From Ignavibacteria bacterium (GTDB lineage Bacteria; Bacteroidota; Ignavibacteria; Kapaibacteriales; UBA4661), in contig JACVZY010000010.1 of the NCBI GenBank assembly GCA_014654705.1, positions 1 through 64,000 of the forward strand: a stretch of DNA of 64,000 nt. The letters are read 5' to 3'. Position 1 is the first letter of the stretch, and each line of letters begins with the position of its first letter. The notes under the pieces were generated by a model, which worked only from the letters and a program-made list of their open reading frames with translations, had not been told where the DNA came from and did no database searches. This document shows positions 18,395 to 26,544 of the stretch, in pieces. The translations under genes and the position numbers were made by a program.

Positions 18395-18434
18395 CAAAAA
18401 ACAAGAATGGAGTGCAGAATGTAATCCGCACTCC
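18395..18434 (-). terminator. Terminator after secA
   Basis: GGAGTGC (18409-18415) pairs with GCACTCC (18428-18434). On the minus strand the hairpin is followed by ATTCTTGTTTTTTG. It starts 33 bases past the secA stop. The plus side also has a T-run, so it may act both ways. Confidence 0.75.
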
Positions 18435-18466
18435 ACCTTTTTTTCACCTAATTTACCGTGCCTTCT

Positions 18467-21400
18467 TTACGCCTGCCGCGAGCAATGCGTAGCGCCATTT
18501 GCGCCGCAGCATTTTTTGAATTTCTTATTCGCATCAAAAGGGCAAGCGTCATTGCGACCAATTTTCGGTGCAGCGTTCACGATAGTTTTTACGCCACCAT
18601 TGCCGTTTGCTACCTGTGCAGAAACAGCGTCAGCCACTTCCGAGACGGTCTCTGCATTGGCATACAAGAACTGCTCAGCAGAAGGGCGAGAAAAACGCAT
18701 AGCGTTGGAATTGGTTGTCGTGAAGCGCGGCACAAAGCCGTTTGACACAGAAATGCTCGCGTTGCCATGCCCGTTACCGTTTTCGTTCGGTTGTTGCATT
18801 TGGCGCATCTGCTCCGGTGTGAGTTCGGGGAAATAGCGGAAAGCAAAATGTGCTGATTCGCGGTTCATCTCACCAACAAGTTCCACGAAAATTTTGTATG
18901 CTTCGCCTTTGTATTCCAAAAGCGGGTCTTTTTGTCCGTACGCGCGAAGGTGGATGCCCTCTTTGAGTTCGTCCATGACGCGCAAGTGTTCACGCCATTT
19001 TTCGTCAATAGTTTGCAAAATTGCAACCCGCTCCAACTCCGCCATAAACTCCTGACCAAAGGTCTTTTCTTTGCGAGAGTAGAATTCTTCGGCGACTTCC
19101 ATCACACGCTCGGTGCATTCCTCCTTGCGTAAACCCTTGAATTCATTTGCATCCATGTCAATATCGCACAGCAATGTCGTGCGGAGTTCTTCGCGGAAGT
19201 GATCAACATCGGCAGTATCGTGACAGGTATCATAGAGGTCTTCAGCAAATTCACGGACGTAATCCATAATTTCGCCTTTCATACGGTCGCCTGTGAGCGC
19301 ATGGCGGCGACGGCTGTAAATCACCTCGCGCTGCTGGTTCATCACATTGTCGTATTCCAAAAGACGCTTACGGGTACCGAAGTTGTTTTCTTCCACTTTT
19401 TTCTGCGCCCGCTCGACCGATTTGGTTACTTGATTGTGTTCAATCGGCTCACCCTCCGGCACTTTCAGAAACTGCATCACGCCTGCAATACGCTCTCCAC
19501 CGAAAAGACGCATCAAATCGTCTTCCAAGGACAAATAAAATTTCGATGAACCGGGGTCGCCTTGCCGTCCCGCACGACCACGCAACTGGCGGTCAATGCG
19601 CCGTGCGTCGTGGCGCTCGGTACCGATAATTGCCAAGCCGCCCGCGTCTTTCACCGACGGGTGCAGCTTAATGTCCGTACCGCGCCCCGCCATGTTCGTC
19701 GCAATCGTTACTGCACGGGGCTGACCTGCCTCGGCAACAATTTCCGCCTCGCGTTGGTGCTGCTTGGCGTTCAGAACGTTGTGCTTCACTTTTTCGCGAG
19801 CAAGCATTTTGCTCAGCAACTCCGATACTTCCACGCTTGTCGTACCGACCAGTACGGCGCGTCCTAGCTCGGTTTCACGCTTGACCTCTTCCACAACGGC
19901 ATTGAATTTCTCCCGTTTGGTGCGGTAGATGAGATCGTTCAAATCTTGACGAACGATATTACGATTTGTCGGAATCACGCACACGTCAAGTTTGTAAATC
20001 TCGTAAAACTCGCCCGCTTCGGTTTCTGCCGTTCCGGTCATACCGGAAAGTTTGCGGTAGATGCGGAAATAGTTTTGGAGTGTTACGGTAGCAAGTGTTT
20101 GTGTGTCGCGCTCCACGTTCACGCCTTCTTTGGCTTCAATTGCTTGGTGCAAGCCGTCGGAATAGCGTCGTCCCTCCAAAATACGCCCCGTGAATTCGTC
20201 AACGATTTTGACTTTGCCGTCGTCGAGAACGTATTCCACATCTTTTTCGTACAGTGAGTATGCACGCAACAGCTGCGTTACCGTGTGAATGCGGTCGCTG
20301 CGCTCTGCATATAGACGCATTGCGGAATCTTTGCGTAATTGCTTCTCAGTCGCATCGGGGCTGGCTTCGCCTTCTATCACGCTCAGTTCAGCGGCAATAT
20401 CAGGAATGATGAAAAAGTCTTTATCCGTCTGCGAAGCGCTCAGGAAGTCACGCCCTTTTTCTGTGAGATCAATCTGATGCTGGCGTTCGTCAATGGCATA
20501 GAACAATTCTTCGTCAATCTCGCTCATGCGCGTCCCTTGGTCTCGAAGGTAGTCCAGCTCGGTCTCGCGCATCAATTTCATGTTCTCCGGCGCGGCGAAA
20601 AGTTTGGTTAAGCGCTTGTTTTTGGGCATACCTCTGTATGCGCGAAGCAAGGCAATACCTGCTTCACGGCGGTTTTCCTTGTCTTGTTTATTATCGCCGC
20701 TTGGTTGCAAAAGACGCTCGGCATCGGCGACAATTTTCGCAACAAGGCGTGTTTGCGCTTCCACCAGACGGCGAAGCGATGGATTCATTTCTTCGTAACG
20801 GTGATCGCTTTGGTGAACGGGACCACTAATGATAAGCGGTGTACGCGCCTCGTCAATCAGCACCGAATCCACCTCATCCACAATAGCGAAATTATGCGGG
20901 CGCTGTACCATCTCTCCTGCATCGCCGACCATGTTGTCGCGCAAATAATCGAAGCCAAACTCATTATTCGTACCGTAGGTAATATCGCAGTTGTACTCTT
21001 TCTTGCGGTCTTCGGGGTCGAGGTCAGTGGTGATACAGCCTGTGGTAATGCCGAGATAATCGAACACCGGAAGCATCCACTCGCGGTCACGCTGGGCAAG
21101 GTAGTCGTTCACCGTCACAAGATGAACACCACGCTGTGGCAGGGCGTTGAGATACATAGGCGCAACGGCAACAAGCGTTTTGCCCTCACCCGTCGCCATT
21201 TCCGCGATTTTACCTTCATGGATAACAATGCCACCCATCATTTGCACATCATAGGGAATCATTTCCCACGTTGCTTCGCGCCCTACGATTTTATACTTCA
21301 GCCCTGTAAGCCGCTTACAAACTTGCTTAACCGTTGCAAATGCTTGTGGCAAGATTTCGTCGAGCGTTTCTTGAATTGTGGCGTATTCTTCGTCTTGAAG

Positions 21401-21670
21401 CGTTGAAATTTGCTCGTAGATGTCGCTTATTTCCTCGCCGGAAAGCTCGCCATTTCTGAGCTGGTCGCGCAGTTTGTTGATTTCATCCTCAAATTCTTTT
21501 GTGCGCTCTGCCAGCAGAGCACGAAATTCTGCGGTTTTACCACGAATTTCGTCGTCGGAAAGTTTGTCGTACTCGGCATAGAATTCGTTGATTTCGTCAA
21601 CGATAGGAAGCATTCGTTTCACGTCTTTGTCGTGTTTACTTCCAAAGATTTTTTCAATAAATTTCAGCAT
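18467..21670 (-). CDS. secA: Preprotein translocase ATPase SecA
   Basis: Motor ATPase that pushes unfolded preproteins through SecYEG. The 1067-residue length is above the 850-900 of proteobacteria but usual for long FCB-group SecA. Visible elements are Walker A (ATGEGKTLVA), the preprotein cross-linking region, DEVDSVLIDEARTPLIISG, and the second nucleotide domain with TNMAGRGTD and QLRGRAGRQGDPG. The C-terminal linker ends in a SEC-C tail, RNDACPFDANKKFKKCCG. Its second metal-binding Cys, normally in the pattern CPCGSGKK, is replaced by Phe, so zinc binding is doubtful unless the later Cys in THCSRQA substitutes. The gene is monocistronic and ends at a hairpin terminator. Confidence 0.98.
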   Translation of the reverse strand: MLKFIEKIFGSKHDKDVKRMLPIVDEINEFYAEYDKLSDDEIRGKTAEFRALLAERTKEFEDEINKLRDQLRNGELSGEEISDIYEQISTLQDEEYATIQETLDEILPQAFATVKQVCKRLTGLKYKIVGREATWEMIPYDVQMMGGIVIHEGKIAEMATGEGKTLVAVAPMYLNALPQRGVHLVTVNDYLAQRDREWMLPVFDYLGITTGCITTDLDPEDRKKEYNCDITYGTNNEFGFDYLRDNMVGDAGEMVQRPHNFAIVDEVDSVLIDEARTPLIISGPVHQSDHRYEEMNPSLRRLVEAQTRLVAKIVADAERLLQPSGDNKQDKENRREAGIALLRAYRGMPKNKRLTKLFAAPENMKLMRETELDYLRDQGTRMSEIDEELFYAIDERQHQIDLTEKGRDFLSASQTDKDFFIIPDIAAELSVIEGEASPDATEKQLRKDSAMRLYAERSDRIHTVTQLLRAYSLYEKDVEYVLDDGKVKIVDEFTGRILEGRRYSDGLHQAIEAKEGVNVERDTQTLATVTLQNYFRIYRKLSGMTGTAETEAGEFYEIYKLDVCVIPTNRNIVRQDLNDLIYRTKREKFNAVVEEVKRETELGRAVLVGTTSVEVSELLSKMLAREKVKHNVLNAKQHQREAEIVAEAGQPRAVTIATNMAGRGTDIKLHPSVKDAGGLAIIGTERHDARRIDRQLRGRAGRQGDPGSSKFYLSLEDDLMRLFGGERIAGVMQFLKVPEGEPIEHNQVTKSVERAQKKVEENNFGTRKRLLEYDNVMNQQREVIYSRRRHALTGDRMKGEIMDYVREFAEDLYDTCHDTADVDHFREELRTTLLCDIDMDANEFKGLRKEECTERVMEVAEEFYSRKEKTFGQEFMAELERVAILQTIDEKWREHLRVMDELKEGIHLRAYGQKDPLLEYKGEAYKIFVELVGEMNRESAHFAFRYFPELTPEQMRQMQQPNENGNGHGNASISVSNGFVPRFTTTNSNAMRFSRPSAEQFLYANAETVSEVADAVSAQVANGNGGVKTIVNAAPKIGRNDACPFDANKKFKKCCGANGATHCSRQA

Positions 21671-21724
21671 GGTTTTGATAAAATTAAGTTATACGATTTG
21701 TATTTATAGTCGATAGAAAGGAAG

Positions 21725-21762
21725 TTTTCAAGGCATTATTCCTTGATACTGATTCTTGAAAA
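21725..21762 (-). promoter_or_regulatory. Nested hairpin in the secA leader
   Basis: TTTTCAAG (21725-21732) is complementary to CTTGAAAA (21755-21762), and CAAGG/CCTTG form an inner hairpin. The element lies 55-92 bases before the secA ATG. secA expression is controlled through leader RNA in some bacteria, but I cannot tell whether this structure is functional. The evidence is the palindrome alone. Confidence 0.25.
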
Positions 21763-21903
21763 TTTCGCGTCCGGCAGAGATTTTCGGCAACACCGATTCG
21801 TATATGCACCGATTACTATTTGTGTAATCTGTGAAATCCACTGTAATCCATGTCAACAATGAACCTTGATAGACGAAAGGAAAGTATCAAAGGAAAAGCC
21901 GCA

Positions 21904-22377
21904 TCAAGCGGAGGCTTGCGAGGAGTCGTAATCGTCGGGAGGAGTAGAAACAGCAAGGAGGTACGCGGTTTGCGAGGTGTGTTCTTTACAGATAGTAAAG
22001 GTTTTGCGAATTTTAATAAGTTGTTCGCTGCCCTGTATGCTTCGGAGTGTCGCATTTTTTGCCGGAGCATCCCACAAGGTGTGGTTATACACGCCGGGCA
22101 GAGCCAACATTCTTACGGCAGAGTGTACGTCCAGTACAAAGAAAACACGATGGATGTTGCTTGTTCGGGAGCGAGCATTTCTTGCCCGTGTGCATTTATG
22201 AGCGGTCCCGACACTCTTCTCTGCGTACTTGTCTGCGCTTGATTGGACGCTTGAGGCGATACTTTGCCGCACGACAGTAAGCGCCCACTGCTCATGCACA
22301 TCCACACTCCGTCCCGACGCAGAGAGCGCCAGAAGAAGCGTGTGAATCATGGAATGAACAATGCCGAGAGTGAGCAT
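21904..22377 (-). CDS. Doubtful hypothetical exported protein
   Basis: A 157-codon frame opens with ATG at 22377 and a possible signal segment (LGIVHSMIHTLLLALSASG). It includes unremarkable stretches such as VLDVHSAVRMLALPGVYN. The stop codon lies inside an imperfect hairpin (AAGCCTCCGC / GCGGCTT) followed by TTCCTTTG, terminator-like for the minus strand. I recognise no family, and the residue composition (Ser, Arg, His rich) is unlike the neighbours. A competing plus-strand frame covers 21850-22242. This may be a lineage-specific gene or noncoding sequence. Otherwise the 827-base gap 21671-22497 shows nothing else I can name. Confidence 0.3.
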   Translation of the reverse strand: MLTLGIVHSMIHTLLLALSASGRSVDVHEQWALTVVRQSIASSVQSSADKYAEKSVGTAHKCTRARNARSRTSNIHRVFFVLDVHSAVRMLALPGVYNHTLWDAPAKNATLRSIQGSEQLIKIRKTFTICKEHTSQTAYLLAVSTPPDDYDSSQASA

Positions 22378-22497
22378 ACTTATACAAACATCGAACTCGA
22401 GAACTACCAATCGGTATAAATTTGGGGGATACAGACCTGCAATATACCACTTTTTTTAGACGCAGCCAATTCTGCAAAAAGTGTAATCACCACATCA

Positions 22498-22728
22498 TCA
22501 AGTGCTAAACTCATACATCGCCACACGAATATCGAAGGTGTCGCCGGAGTTGTAGGGAAGCGTTGCATCAAGCGCTTCGGTCACACGGACGGTTGCCCAG
22601 CACCCGCCGCCATATTTCAGAATTTCTGCCGCATAGACAGGTGCACCTTGATGCAGCAACGTGTACGTACCACCTTCTTCGGGGCGAGCATCTTTGGGCA
22701 GTTTTTCGTGTTTGATGTGCATTTTCAT
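22498..22728 (-). CDS. Small conserved-looking hypothetical protein
   Basis: A 76-residue protein from ATG 22728 (MKMHIKHEKLPKD). The frame runs to 22779, but those codons look like leader. The sequence reads like a small beta-rich domain (GGTYTLLHQGAPVYAAEILKY, then GCWATVRV and GDTFDIRVAMYEF), with no Cys pair or membrane span. I do not recognise a family. It lies just downstream of kynU on the same strand (84 bases), so the two may be cotranscribed. Confidence 0.6.
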   Translation of the reverse strand: MKMHIKHEKLPKDARPEEGGTYTLLHQGAPVYAAEILKYGGGCWATVRVTEALDATLPYNSGDTFDIRVAMYEFST

Positions 22729-22812
22729 ACGGAATTGAAATAGTATTATGAAAGTGAGATTCTGCGTAATGCCGAACATCTACTCAGATTCAAGAACGTA
22801 AAACGTTTTCTG

Positions 22813-24084
22813 TTATTGTGCCAATGCGCCTTTAAGAGCTTCACCGAAGCGCCAAACATCTTCAAAAGAGTTGTAGAGCGGTGCCGGGGCGGCGCGAATA
22901 ACATTTGGTTCGCGGAAATCAACCATAACGCCCTGCGCCATGAGGTGATTAAAAACATCCCGTCCATTTTTTTCGATAAAGAGCGAAAGCTGTGCACCTC
23001 GCTCTGCAGCATTGCTTGGAGTGATAATCTGAATGCGGCTTCCGGCAATATCTCGAATGACAAATTCCAGAAAGCCTGTCAATAATTCACTTTTCACTCG
23101 GAGACGCTCCATTCCCGCCTCGTCAAAAATCTCAACGGCGGCTTTATGCGCAGCCATGAGAAGCACCGGAACGTTGCTGAGTTGCCATGCTTGCGCACCT
23201 TCGGCGGCTCGGTAGCCTTTTTTCATCTGAAAACGCTCTTTTTCGTCATTACCCCACCAGCCCGCCAGACGCGGCAAATCCTTATTCGTCGCGTGTTTTT
23301 CGTGGATATACAAACCCGCAATACCACCCGGACCGGAGTTGAGATACTTGTACGAGCACCACACTGCCGCATCCACACTCCAATCATGGAGCATAAGCGG
23401 TACGTTTCCGGCGGCATGAGCAAGGTCAAAACATACCATAGCACCGACTTGGTGACCTGCGTACGTGATACTCTTCATATCGAAGACCTGCCCCGTGTAA
23501 TACTGCACGCCGGCAAACATAACGAGAGCAAGGCTATTGCCTTCTTTTCGTATTGCTTCGAGAATATCTTCGGTGTGCAGTGTTTTTTCACCGTCACGTG
23601 GAGCAACTTCGACAATCACTTCTTCCGGCTTCAAGCCCCGCATCCGCACGTGCGTTTCGAGTGCATAGTCGTCAGACGGGAACGCTCCTGCTTCGCAGAG
23701 AATTTTGAACCGCCCCTCGGTGGGCTGATAAAACGTCGCCAAAAGTAAATGCAGATTCACCGTCAGCCCGTTCATTGCGACCACCTCGTTCGGCTTTGCG
23801 CCGACAATGCGTGAGAGCGGTGCTTGGACAGGTTCGTGGTATTTCCACCACGGGTTCGTTGCGTGAAAATGCCCCTCCACTCCGAGCATTGCCCAGTCCG
23901 AAAGCTCCTGCTCAAGCGCAGTACGAACGGATTTCGGCTGCAATCCCAGCGAATTACCTGTCAGATAAACAACCTCGCGGTCGTTATGCTGCGGGAAAAG
24001 AAAACGATGACGAAAGTTCTGAAGCGGGTCGTCTTCGTCTTGCTGACGCGCAAAATCAAGCGTGTTGTGAAAAACAGGAAGCAT
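22813..24084 (-). CDS. kynU: Kynureninase
   Basis: PLP-dependent hydrolase of tryptophan catabolism that splits kynurenine or 3-hydroxykynurenine into alanine plus anthranilate or 3-hydroxyanthranilate. The 423-residue length is typical. Recognisable blocks are YLTGNSLGLQPK (40-51), GHFHATNPWWKYHE (71-84) and the PLP aspartate in CFDLAHAAGNVPL (Asp220, His223). The PLP-bearing Lys246 lies in WCSYKYLNSGPGG. No other kynurenine-pathway gene (tryptophan dioxygenase, kynurenine monooxygenase, 3-hydroxyanthranilate dioxygenase) is in the window, so whether it serves NAD synthesis or tryptophan breakdown cannot be decided here. Confidence 0.95.
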   Translation of the reverse strand: MLPVFHNTLDFARQQDEDDPLQNFRHRFLFPQHNDREVVYLTGNSLGLQPKSVRTALEQELSDWAMLGVEGHFHATNPWWKYHEPVQAPLSRIVGAKPNEVVAMNGLTVNLHLLLATFYQPTEGRFKILCEAGAFPSDDYALETHVRMRGLKPEEVIVEVAPRDGEKTLHTEDILEAIRKEGNSLALVMFAGVQYYTGQVFDMKSITYAGHQVGAMVCFDLAHAAGNVPLMLHDWSVDAAVWCSYKYLNSGPGGIAGLYIHEKHATNKDLPRLAGWWGNDEKERFQMKKGYRAAEGAQAWQLSNVPVLLMAAHKAAVEIFDEAGMERLRVKSELLTGFLEFVIRDIAGSRIQIITPSNAAERGAQLSLFIEKNGRDVFNHLMAQGVMVDFREPNVIRAAPAPLYNSFEDVWRFGEALKGALAQ

Positions 24085-24172
24085 TATACAAAAGGTAATG
24101 GTGAGATTTTACGTGGCATGATGAAATAGACTGTCTGCAAGACCGCACCGGGACTCACAGGTAACAGGCATA

Positions 24173-25258
24173 TTAGGGAACAATTTTTGTAAAATTAAGA
24201 AGCATTTGCGGTTTCACAAACATGACTCCCTTGGTTACAACAGTATCACCCTCTTCTAAACCGTGTATCACTTCGACTTTATCGGCAGTGCGGACACCGG
24301 TTTCCACAGGACGTATCACCGCTTTGCCGTTAAGCGAGATAATCACGCTTTTACCGCGCGTCTGTGGAATAATAGCTTGCGTTGGAATCATAATGCCCCG
24401 TTGCTGCCGGAGCTGAATGCGAACGCGAGTAAATGCGCCGGGTGCAAGCCGCCCTTTGGCATTGTCGAATTGAGCACGGACGCGAAGGGTGCGTGTGGCA
24501 GGATCAATCTTGGCATCCACCGCATACACACGGGCTTTGAGTGTATCGGGAAGGCTTTCTGTTGTGAAATTAACCACCATGCCCGCTTTAATATCGTCGC
24601 TATATTTTTCGGGCAGCGTAAAGTCCATTTTCAGCGATGAGGTTTGCTGTATGGTAGTAATACTTTGCGTTGGCGAGACGACCGCACCGACGCTCACAGT
24701 ACGCAAACCGGCTTTACCACTAAACGGCGCTCGAATTTCGGTTTTGGCAATATTTGCTTTCACGACCTCAATATCAGCACGAGAAGCTGCAAATTGCGCC
24801 TCAATAATATCCAATCCCTGCTGGCTTGTGCCTTGTATTGCCAGCAATGCTTTTTCGCGTTCCAGCGTTTTTTGCAACACGCCAAATTGGGCTTGGGCGC
24901 GTTGCGCTTGGGCTTGCAAGTCACCGTCGTAGAGCTTCACGAGCAGTTGCCCTTGGCTCACAGTCTGCCCTTCAGTAAAATTGATTTTGGTAATCCTTCC
25001 CGTAATTTCTGCCTTGATATCTGCTTCCTCGTTCGCAAGCAGCGTCCCACTACTAAGCGCTTCACTGGACATCATCGTTGCTTTAGCGATAGTGCCTTCT
25101 ACCATGATCGGTAGGTTTTTAGCGGCGGCGGCGGCATTGGCGGCGGTTGATTCGGATTTGTCGGTCTTTGCAGATTTACTGCGTTGGTAAAGATAAATTG
25201 CCCCAAGAGCGGCAAGAATACAAGCGGTGATGAGAGCAGGCTTCAAAAAGCGTTGCAT
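24173..25258 (-). CDS. RND-type efflux periplasmic adaptor
   Basis: Membrane fusion protein that bridges an inner-membrane pump and an outer-membrane channel. From ATG 25258 it has 361 residues with an N-terminal anchor (ALITACILAALGAIYLY). The lipoyl-like halves are split by a coiled hairpin: ITGRITKINFTEGQTVSQGQ before it, EIRAPFSGKAGLRTVSVGAVV after it. The beta-barrel and membrane-proximal domains (RVYAVDAKIDPATRTLRVRAQF, then VIIPQTRG) complete it. The pump and TolC-like genes usually sit next door, but downstream is kynU and upstream a divergent gene, so its partners must be elsewhere. The Ala-rich spacer after the anchor is unusual but harmless. Confidence 0.9.
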   Translation of the reverse strand: MQRFLKPALITACILAALGAIYLYQRSKSAKTDKSESTAANAAAAAKNLPIMVEGTIAKATMMSSEALSSGTLLANEEADIKAEITGRITKINFTEGQTVSQGQLLVKLYDGDLQAQAQRAQAQFGVLQKTLEREKALLAIQGTSQQGLDIIEAQFAASRADIEVVKANIAKTEIRAPFSGKAGLRTVSVGAVVSPTQSITTIQQTSSLKMDFTLPEKYSDDIKAGMVVNFTTESLPDTLKARVYAVDAKIDPATRTLRVRAQFDNAKGRLAPGAFTRVRIQLRQQRGIMIPTQAIIPQTRGKSVIISLNGKAVIRPVETGVRTADKVEVIHGLEEGDTVVTKGVMFVKPQMLLNFTKIVP

Positions 25259-25495
25259 GATGCTACAATAAAAGTGAAGTACCCCGATTATGACCATCGA
25301 GTGTTGGTGTCTGTATTGGTATGCTTGACAATGACGAACTACAAACTTAACGTATTAGCTTCATTCCACCACGCTTTTTCATAGAATTTATTGCAAAATT
25401 TCTCCAAAAGCGCTGCGTTTTGTATGTTGCACTTTATTGTTTGTATTTATCCTGTTCACTCCACAGTATTACATCACGTTATCACGCACGAACCA

Positions 25496-25771
25496 ATGAA
25501 AATTACTAAAATCACAACTGCGACTCTTGAAACTCTCACTGCCGAGGACAGCAGCCGTATTATCGAAATGGCATGGGAAGACCGAACACCGTTTGAAGCC
25601 ATTTTTGCCCAATTTGGCTTACGCGAACAGGATGTCCGCAAACTCATGCGGCGCTCCATGAAGACTTCCAGCTTCAAACTCTGGCGCGAACGCGTAAGCG
25701 GACGTAAAACCAAGCACGAAAAACTCCGTGTACCGGAGGAACACCGTTTTAAGTCTTCTAATCAGAGGTAA
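25496..25771 (+). CDS. DUF2805 / TIGR03643 family protein
   Basis: Small basic protein of 91 residues from ATG 25496 (MKITKITT). The frame itself opens at 25391. It matches a small uncharacterised bacterial family from memory of its core, IIEMAWEDRTPFEAIFAQFG followed by VRKLMRRSMKTSSFKLWRER. The helix-turn-helix-like pattern and Arg/Lys-rich tail (GRKTKHEKLR) suggest nucleic-acid contact, which is inference. It is divergent from the RND adaptor and convergent with ferritin. Confidence 0.8.
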   Translation: MKITKITTATLETLTAEDSSRIIEMAWEDRTPFEAIFAQFGLREQDVRKLMRRSMKTSSFKLWRERVSGRKTKHEKLRVPEEHRFKSSNQR

Positions 25772-25956
25772 TACGCAGCGAAAGAGAAGAATTTCTGAAG
25801 CGGATGAAGGCTAATAATAACCGTGATGACGCGGATGCTGTAAAAGCACAGTTCTATTGTTTTTCAAACAGTATTGTCTTTCACAACATCCGTGTAATCG
25901 GCTGAAAAATCTTGCTTCATCCTCTCAAACGTTGTGCTCGCGCAGCAAATTCATTC

Positions 25957-26490
25957 TTACTCCCCTTCGCTTTCGGTATCCTTGCCGACGTTGGCAGCAT
26001 CTGCTTTGGCGCGTTCTACCATGTAATTATCCAGCATGAACATACCGCCCGGATTATCGGCAACCATTCTCACTTTTTGCAAGATTCGGTCAGCTTGCGC
26101 TTCCTCCTCAATTTGCTCCATCACGAACCAATGCAAAAACGCTTCAGTGGAGTGGTCTTTGTGCTGCCGAGCCACTTCCACAATTTTGTGAATGGATTCG
26201 GATACCTTGCACTCGTGTTTGTACGCATCTTCGGCAGCGGCGGCGGGAGATTTCCACGTTTTGACAGGCAGCCCAATAGCGGTCATGTCGCGCTTGCCAC
26301 GCCTGTCACCGATGTAATCATAGATTTTCATGGCATGGAACATCTCTTCGTGTGCCTTGACCTTGAACCATGCGGAAAACCCTTCTAAATCAATGCCCTC
26401 GAAGTACGATGACATTGCCAAATAGACATACGCAGAAGCAAACTCCATGTTGAGTTGCTTATTCAAGCCTTCTAAAACTTGCTTATTCAT
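25957..26490 (-). CDS. ftnA: Bacterial non-haem ferritin
   Basis: Iron-storage protein that oxidises Fe(II) and mineralises it inside a 24-subunit shell. The 177-residue four-helix protein has ferroxidase residues at Glu16 (NMEFASAYVYL), Tyr23, Glu49 and His52 (KAHEEMFHAMK), plus the later VMEQIEEEAQ stretch. It has no haem-binding Met arrangement of bacterioferritin. It starts with the family-typical MNKQVLEGLNKQLN. The acidic tail (GKDTESEGE) is an extension. It stands between a convergent DUF2805 gene and the TMTC-like gene on the same strand. Confidence 0.96.
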   Translation of the reverse strand: MNKQVLEGLNKQLNMEFASAYVYLAMSSYFEGIDLEGFSAWFKVKAHEEMFHAMKIYDYIGDRRGKRDMTAIGLPVKTWKSPAAAAEDAYKHECKVSESIHKIVEVARQHKDHSTEAFLHWFVMEQIEEEAQADRILQKVRMVADNPGGMFMLDNYMVERAKADAANVGKDTESEGE

Positions 26491-26544
26491 AGTGGTATAA
26501 AATTGAGTGTGAGAAGTAAGGAATGGTGGGCATTTGAGTCGGTG

